Shown here: one piece after another, positions 34,070 to 37,927 of the stretch
How the letters are laid out: each line of letters starts with the position of its first letter
Position numbering within the stretch: the stretch's first letter is position 1
Assembly: GCA_937891735.1 (NCBI GenBank)
Contig: CALAGR010000112.1
Coordinates: forward strand, 1 to 37,927
Direction: 5' to 3'
DNA: 37,927 bases
Source of the DNA: an uncultured Pseudomonadota bacterium
Lineage (GTDB): Bacteria > Myxococcota_A > UBA796 > UBA9615
Notes under the pieces: generated by a model
Told to the model about the DNA's origin: nothing
Database searches by the model: none
The model's input: only the letters and a program-made list of their open reading frames with translations
Position numbers and translations under genes: made by a program

Positions 34070-34654
34070 TTACATCTTGGCCGCGACGCCCTTCATCTCC
34101 TCGACCAGATCGGAGATGCCGCCCTTCTGGAAGTTGCGCACGAGCCAGGTCGGGACCTTGCCGCCCGCGTCGTATCGCAGCGAGTAGATGACCTTGCTGC
34201 CGGCGCCGTTGGGGTGCACCTCCCAGTAGCCGTCGTTGACGGGCACGTCCACGAGGCCGTCCCGCAGCGCCTCCTGCTGGGGGGCGCGGGTCCAGGAGGT
34301 CTTGAAGCCGCCGTCGGGCAGGTCCTGATCGGTGAAGGCCAGCGTGACCTGGCGGTTGCTGATCCCGCTGGCGTAGTGGACCTGCAGCACACGGCCGTCC
34401 GGCAGCCTCGTGCTCTCCTCGACCGAGCTGAGGTACTCGTCGTGCTTCTCAGGGGCCTTGACGGCCTTGATGACCTTGTCCGCGGGGATGTCCCAGGTGC
34501 AGTCCGCGACGATCAGGTCGTTGCCGGCGGCGTCGCGATCTCCCACCGAGATCGAGCAGCCGGCGCGCTCCGCGACGACCTTGCGGTCCTCGGCGTGGGC
34601 CGCGGCGGGGGTGAGCAGCAGGGCGAGCAGGGCAGTGATCAGCAGTGAGCGCAT
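34070..34654 (-). CDS. Secreted START/SRPBCC-like protein
   Basis: This 194-residue protein has a signal peptide (LLALLLTPAAAHA). The mature part has the rhythm of the START/SRPBCC fold: CTWDIPADKVIKAVKAPEKHDEY at the N terminus, then RVLQVHYASGISNRQVTLAF, GYWEVHPNGAGSKVIYSLRYD and a long C-terminal helix VRNFQKGGISDLVEEMKGV. This fold binds hydrophobic ligands such as sterols or lipids, so a periplasmic lipid-binding role is possible. GGAGG lies 5 bases before ATG 34654. It is separated from the DUF1592 operon by 35 bp and is probably independently transcribed. Confidence 0.8.
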   Translation of the reverse strand: MRSLLITALLALLLTPAAAHAEDRKVVAERAGCSISVGDRDAAGNDLIVADCTWDIPADKVIKAVKAPEKHDEYLSSVEESTRLPDGRVLQVHYASGISNRQVTLAFTDQDLPDGGFKTSWTRAPQQEALRDGLVDVPVNDGYWEVHPNGAGSKVIYSLRYDAGGKVPTWLVRNFQKGGISDLVEEMKGVAAKM

Positions 34655-34802
34655 GGGATCCTCCGGGGGTCGCCACGGTAACACCGGGACGCGGTCGGAT
34701 CCGGGCCAGGGGGGCAGTCCCCGCTGTGGGGTCGACTCCCGCCGCCTCCACCATCGGTCCGGCCGAGCGACAAGCGGCGCGGCTGCGCTCTTGCGGCCGT
34801 CG
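34655..34802. other. 148-bp boundary segment with tmRNA 3' end
   Basis: This gap has no gene. It holds the likely promoter of the SRPBCC gene, then the tmRNA-like segment at 34726-34753, and marks where the accessory island starts. A hairpin CCCCGCTGTGGGG overlaps the T-arm. Confidence 0.5.
34726..34753 (+). repeat. tmRNA 3'-end fragment (left direct repeat, putative att site)
   Basis: GTGGG (34726-34730), loop GTCGACT (34731-34737) and CCCGC (34738-34742) form a T-arm; the acceptor strand CGCCTCC (34743-34749), A73 (34750) and CCA (34751-34753) complete a tRNA-like 3' end. T at 34747 is position 70 of the acceptor, the G3-U70 identity of tmRNA and tRNA-Ala. The 20 bp 34734-34753 are repeated exactly at 36880-36899. 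No upstream tmRNA body exists here, so this is a leftover attachment site rather than a gene. Confidence 0.75.
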
Positions 34803-35636
34803 TCAAGGCGCCCCCTCAGCAGGTTCTGCCGCCCCCAGGCCCGCGGCGAAGGCCGCCAGCCTGTCAAGAAGTGGTTCAGGTCTTCGGTTCCAGGATGCCG
34901 GGCCCCGCCGCGCCGCCAGCAGGAGTTGGCTGGAGTCGGGGATCATGAGCCATTCCAACCCGCGGAGCACGCGTGCTCGATCGTCGCCGTGGGCGATGGC
35001 GCCGACGTCACGGCCCAGCAGCCAAGCGGGCACGAGCGGGTAGGGGAGTTCGAGCTCGAGCAAGTCCGGGGTGAAGCACCGCTCGCTGTCCCGCTGGTAG
35101 CGTTCCAGCAGGACACAGACGTGGTCCAGGTCCTTCGACCGTGCCATCCCGGCCTCATCCAAGGCGATGAGCTTGAGCATCATGATCGCGCCGGGCGCAG
35201 CCAGCTTGACCCTGCTCCCGTCGCTCAGCGTGACCTGCCGCGCACAGCTCCGGGCAGCCTCCATGCCCGCCAGGGTCATCTCGGCGCCGCTCTCGGGCCA
35301 CAGAATCCGCCCGGCGCGCAGGAGCGAGGGCGTCGTGGGCACGATGTCGAGCAGACCGCGGAGCGGAGAGGACGACCCGGTCGTCGGACCCATCATCGGG
35401 CGGCTCCAGCGGTGCTCCAAGCGGGGCTCCCTCGACCAGGCGGTGCCCTCCAGCGCCGCCACGATGCGCTCCATGTCCAACGCCACCGCGAGATCGACGT
35501 CCATCGTCACCACGTCCAGAGCTTCTCCGCCGAGCGTGAGGGCCGCCGCCCCGACGACGACCGGCTCGCCGTCCTTGAGCGTCGGGAGGACATCCGAGAG
35601 GATGGCCTCGAGGTGCCGCCGCGTTCGGTCTGTCAC
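34803..35636 (-). CDS. Nucleotidyltransferase, AbiEii-like toxin of a type IV TA system
   Basis: This 277-residue protein has the nucleotidyltransferase signature: VVVGAAALTLGG followed by TMDVDLAV, where D46 and D48 are the metal-binding pair. KLAAPGAIMMLKLIALDEA and SKDLDHVCVLLERY correspond to the later conserved Lys and Asp of DUF1814/AbiEii-type toxins. Toxins of this type transfer nucleotides to tRNA or proteins and cause phage-induced abortive infection. GTG 35636 overlaps the TGA of the antitoxin gene (GTGA). The first Gly-Ser of the classical motif is Gly-Ala here, so activity is probable but should be considered untested. Confidence 0.75.
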   Translation of the reverse strand: MTDRTRRHLEAILSDVLPTLKDGEPVVVGAAALTLGGEALDVVTMDVDLAVALDMERIVAALEGTAWSREPRLEHRWSRPMMGPTTGSSSPLRGLLDIVPTTPSLLRAGRILWPESGAEMTLAGMEAARSCARQVTLSDGSRVKLAAPGAIMMLKLIALDEAGMARSKDLDHVCVLLERYQRDSERCFTPDLLELELPYPLVPAWLLGRDVGAIAHGDDRARVLRGLEWLMIPDSSQLLLAARRGPASWNRRPEPLLDRLAAFAAGLGAAEPAEGAP

Positions 35637-36676
35637 AACCCCTTCCCGAGGCCCGAGCAGTACCCGAGGACCATTCGGCCAACCTCCCGAGCCCGCTCCG
35701 ACCCCTCGACGAGAGTCTCTGCATAGACCAGGAGCGGATGGGCCAGACGCTCACCACCAGCGTCGGCAGGCTTCCGGAGCGCCATGGGACCGGGTGGCCT
35801 GATCACGGCGAGGTTGCCCGCCGGGTCGGGCAGGGCCCCGAGGGTCCTGCCGAACCCCTCAGGCACGCCGGGCGCATGCAGGACATAGGGCATGTCTCCC
35901 TCGTAGTAGCCGGTCAGGACTCCCGCGACGAACCGACCACCCCAGCGCCACTGCTCGCTCCACGGCGTGCCCGCGAACGCCTCGTACACCGCCGCCTCCG
36001 GCAGCGAGTCGGACCCCAGGCGCCAACGACCGATGAGCAACTCGGGCCGGAGCGTGTCCAAGTAGCCCGCGACCCAGCGCTCGGCCGCCTCGGGCAGCCG
36101 CGACTCCACCCACGTACGCTGCGGTCCCTCCCCCACCGTCCAACCCGCCTCGTCCATTCGCGCCAGCATGTCGGACACCGCCTGCCGGCTGGCCTCGGAT
36201 TCCGCCGCGATGGCGCGGAGCGGAGCCGCAACCAGATTCTTCCGCTCGCCGGGCGGCAGCGTCCGATCAGCGAGCAGCGCGAACAGGACACGGTAGCCCG
36301 GCCCCCGCACTCCCCGGCCGGCCGGCGCACGCTTCGTCCTGGGTCTTCCTTCCACGAGAGCCATCAGACCTTCCGCTGGCGCAAAGCTGCAGTTGCCGGC
36401 CGCGTCGACGTACTCCAGGCCTTCGGCCCTCAGTGTCTCTCCTGCCGGGCGGCTCAGCCACGGAGCGAGGATCAAGGGGCGCCCCGGCTCGAGATGCGCG
36501 CGGTCCAGGACGGTCCGGAGCAGCTGGGCACTGAGGTTCGACCGCACCTCGATGGGGTGGTAGGAGCTGCGGGCGCCCCCAGCCTCGATCAGGAGGCTCG
36601 CCCCCCGGTCATCCACGGAGGCAACGAAGGGGAGTGAGCGGAGACGCTGGATGCAGGTGGTGCGGGTGTCATTCAT
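35633..36676 (-). CDS. AbiEi-like antitoxin / transcriptional regulator
   Basis: This 347-residue protein has LRAEGLEYVDAAGNCSF (83-98), the YxDxxGN motif seen in AbiEi-family antitoxins, and a winged helix at about 128-182 with SRQAVSDMLARMDEAGWTV as recognition region. These proteins repress their own operon and neutralise the nucleotidyltransferase encoded next. The protein is longer than the short AbiEi antitoxins, matching the larger subgroup. Its ATG has no SD; TATAAA (36689-36694) lies 12 bases upstream. Three CATGCC copies further upstream might be operators. It is coupled by GTGA to the toxin gene. Confidence 0.78.
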   Translation of the reverse strand: MNDTRTTCIQRLRSLPFVASVDDRGASLLIEAGGARSSYHPIEVRSNLSAQLLRTVLDRAHLEPGRPLILAPWLSRPAGETLRAEGLEYVDAAGNCSFAPAEGLMALVEGRPRTKRAPAGRGVRGPGYRVLFALLADRTLPPGERKNLVAAPLRAIAAESEASRQAVSDMLARMDEAGWTVGEGPQRTWVESRLPEAAERWVAGYLDTLRPELLIGRWRLGSDSLPEAAVYEAFAGTPWSEQWRWGGRFVAGVLTGYYEGDMPYVLHAPGVPEGFGRTLGALPDPAGNLAVIRPPGPMALRKPADAGGERLAHPLLVYAETLVEGSERAREVGRMVLGYCSGLGKGL

Positions 36677-36688
36677 ATTGCGTTGTCA

Positions 36689-36694
36689 TTTATA
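36689..36694 (-). promoter_or_regulatory. Candidate -10 (TATAAA) of the AbiE-like operon
   Basis: On the minus strand TATAAA is followed by 12 bases and the ATG at 36676. The -35 region is not clear. A CATGCC direct repeat (36696-36701 and 36713-36718, 17 bp apart) overlaps the -35 area and could be an antitoxin operator. Confidence 0.4.
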
Positions 36695-36879
36695 GCATGC
36701 CGGTCGCATTAACATGCCAGGACTCTGGCAGTTGCGGTGATCGCCGGGCATGCCACGGACACACCAGCCTCCCTCCGGATCCCGCGAAACCCCACCGCGT
36801 CCCGCCACCTCCCTCACCCGAATCGACGCGCGTCGCCGCAATCCGGGCTACTCCTCCTCATCCGGATCACCCCCCGCGA

Positions 36880-36899
36880 GACTCCCGCCGCCTCCACCA
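36880..36899 (+). repeat. tmRNA 3'-end fragment (right direct repeat, putative att site)
   Basis: GACTCCCGCCGCCTCCACCA is identical to 34734-34753 in the same orientation, 2146 bp away. Here the 5' half of the T-arm is missing (CGCGA precedes), so only the core and the acceptor strand with CCA remain. Together with the left copy it brackets the AbiE-like operon. Confidence 0.75.
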
Positions 36900-36965
36900 C
36901 AAATCCCGTCCGCGTCCGCCCGGACCTCCCCGGATCCGATCCTCGTCGGCCCACGGCATGACCGG

Positions 36966-37565
36966 TCAGTTCGGTGGGATCCCTGCCGCGTCCAGCGCGC
37001 GGTCGATCAGATCTTCTACGCCGAGGTCCATGCACGCGAGCCGAAGGCGGGGCTGGTCGATGTCCCGGCCCAGAGTCTTGAGCACCCCGACGAGGTCCCG
37101 CCACTGCTTGTCCGAGCTCTCGTCAGCCTGGCGAAACCAGAACAGCTTGTGGGCGACCGTGTCCTCCGCGGTCGCGACCGGCAAGGAGAGCAAGGGGACG
37201 TCGCTGACGACCCTGACGAGGCGACTCTGCATTGCGCGTCGGCTGTACGCATCGCCTTGCGACGGGAAGATGTCGACCTTGAACATCGTCTCCAGATGGA
37301 TCACGTTGAATGATCGGCAGGCGCGGATCGCTGTTTCGGCCGTGTCGCCGTCGATGTAGAAGTCCTCGCCGAGCAGGGAAGCGAGCTTCCGTCCCTGCCC
37401 AGGGCGAAGCGTCGCGATGATGTCCGCATCCTGGGTGGCCCGGGGGATCCCGTGGACCGAGCTGGCCACCGAGCCTCCGACGTACCACTCCGCGCCGAGC
37501 GATTCGAGCGCCGTCCCGACCGTGTGGGCCACCAGGAGGGTCTCGCCGAACGACCAGCTAGCCAT
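36966..37565 (-). CDS. Nucleotidyltransferase-fold protein of a two-gene TA-like module
   Basis: This 199-residue protein has the signature YVGGSVASSVHGIPRATQDAD: GGS (30-32), the RxT turn and D46/D48 for metal binding. LETMFKVDIFP supplies a further Asp, and AEDTVAHKLFWFRQADE fits the C-terminal part of DUF1814-like nucleotidyltransferases. It is a different family from the AbiEii-like toxin. It overlaps by 8 bp with the small gene upstream, an arrangement common for toxin-antitoxin pairs. ATG 37565 is chosen because it gives the normal N terminus. Substrate is unknown. Confidence 0.8.
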   Translation of the reverse strand: MASWSFGETLLVAHTVGTALESLGAEWYVGGSVASSVHGIPRATQDADIIATLRPGQGRKLASLLGEDFYIDGDTAETAIRACRSFNVIHLETMFKVDIFPSQGDAYSRRAMQSRLVRVVSDVPLLSLPVATAEDTVAHKLFWFRQADESSDKQWRDLVGVLKTLGRDIDQPRLRLACMDLGVEDLIDRALDAAGIPPN

Positions 37566-37821
37566 CGGCTTCCGGATCCCAACCGAAGGCCGCAATCATC
37601 ACGCTCCGGTCGAGGGTTCGGGCGGCCAGGCGCAGCCGCAGCGTGCGTTCTTCGGCGTCCGGGAAGCGGGCTCGCAGCTCCGCGAGCGCGAGCTGCTGGA
37701 GTGTCCAGTTCAGGTCCCGCACGCGCGCGATCTTCCGGGCCGTGCTCATGCGCCGGTAGCCATCGGTCAGGACGCGCTCGACCTCCAGCGGCGTGTCCTC
37801 GAACAGGACCAGTTCACTCAT
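37558..37821 (-). CDS. Small protein paired with the nucleotidyltransferase
   Basis: This 87-residue protein is mostly helical: TARKIARVRDLNWTLQQLAL and ELRARFPDAEERTLRLRLA. From memory, small proteins with the pattern of a basic helix, then a helix with LR.R.P.A...LR.RLA, often precede nucleotidyltransferase genes in many phyla; I regard it as the putative antitoxin or partner. The ATG at 37821 has no clear SD. Its stop lies within the next gene, so the two are co-translated. No enzyme motif is seen. Confidence 0.72.
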   Translation of the reverse strand: MSELVLFEDTPLEVERVLTDGYRRMSTARKIARVRDLNWTLQQLALAELRARFPDAEERTLRLRLAARTLDRSVMIAAFGWDPEADG

Positions 37822-37927
37822 TGGGACATCCTACGGCCTGGACACGCCAGGGACACGCCCCTCTCCCTCCAGGCCCGTCCTCGCCCTTCGCCTTCCCTCG
37901 ACGCTTCCCCCGCGATCCCGGTCGCAT
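37822..37927. other. Upstream region of the right TA-like module
   Basis: It has no gene. GGACACGCC occurs twice with an 11-bp period (37840-37848 and 37851-37859), followed by a C-rich tract to the window edge. The spacing of one helical turn fits an operator for a small dimeric regulator. A related GGACACACC lies at 36757. Confidence 0.4.

Larger units (their letters stand above)
36677..36965. other. 289-bp intergenic region between the two TA-like modules
   Basis: No gene is visible. It holds TATAAA on the minus strand, CATGCC at 36696, 36713 and 36749, a 12-bp palindrome CGACGCGCGTCG (36824-36835) and the right tmRNA-end repeat (36880-36899). The left part is clearly more AT-rich than the rest of the window. 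Confidence 0.6.

Noticed and set aside
34655..34753. A complete tmRNA or tRNA gene
   Set aside because: Only T-arm and acceptor strand exist; no matching 5' acceptor strand or tag region lies upstream, where the SRPBCC gene sits.
1..37927. CRISPR array, integrase or transposase
   Set aside because: No regularly spaced repeats and no recombinase or transposase motifs were found on either strand.

Overview
The window is about 70% G+C, densely packed, and reads as chromosome of a Gram-negative predator- or polysaccharide-type deltaproteobacterial lineage, most likely Myxococcota. The support is indirect: many lipoprotein signal peptides and outer-membrane barrels, a DUF1592-DUF1552 gene pair, an FHA/SUMF1 fusion, and a short protein ending in a Cys + membrane segment + Arg-Arg tail that resembles a MYXO-CTERM sorting signal. 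No rRNA, complete tRNA, CRISPR array or transposase is visible. No gene-free stretch exceeds 300 bp.

Layout from left to right. 1-2509: two head-to-head membrane-anchored proteins whose start codons overlap; the rightward one looks like a catalytically dead class A penicillin-binding protein. 2503-7325 (leftward): a Pal/OmpA lipoprotein, a GMC flavin oxidoreductase translationally coupled to a Tat-exported small subunit, and an FHA-zinc ribbon-SUMF1 membrane protein. 7358-9040: a lipoprotein and a fumarylacetoacetate-hydrolase-family enzyme. 9028-12878 (leftward): two coupled clusters, a Tat-type molybdopterin oxidoreductase lipoprotein with an outer-membrane barrel, then a DUF2914 lipoprotein, a FecR-domain barrel and the CTERM-like acidic protein. 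13012-16011: a PfkB/adenosine kinase-like gene, then a secreted HELVH metalloprotease bracketed by two almost identical 40-41 residue lipoproteins that consist of little more than a lipobox and an acidic DDDDSA repeat; two strong hairpin terminators close this region. 16149-18755: an 868-residue lipoprotein with Ig-like domains and a C-terminal half that resembles TULIP/BPI lipid-binding proteins.

18760-30244: a GntR/FadR-type regulator, a TPR membrane protein, an NhaC-type antiporter, two tandem GT87-like membrane glycosyltransferases, UDP-glucuronate decarboxylase and UDP-glucose dehydrogenase, then a lipoprotein GH105-type unsaturated uronyl hydrolase coupled to a lipoprotein heparinase II/III-like lyase. 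Together these suggest synthesis and turnover of a uronic-acid-containing surface polysaccharide. 30251-34034 (leftward): a three-gene overlapping operon DUF1592 cytochrome-like protein, DUF1552 protein and a lipoprotein, followed by a secreted START/SRPBCC-like protein.

34655-37927 looks like an accessory island. A type IV (AbiEi/AbiEii-like) toxin-antitoxin pair sits between two 20-bp direct repeats that match the 3' end of tmRNA (T-arm, acceptor strand with U70, CCA), a classic integration target. To its right is a second two-gene module of a small protein and a nucleotidyltransferase. No integrase is in the window. The best candidates for new biology are the DDDDSA micro-lipoproteins, the tmRNA-end-flanked toxin-antitoxin unit, the TULIP-like lipoprotein and the dead penicillin-binding-protein homologue.
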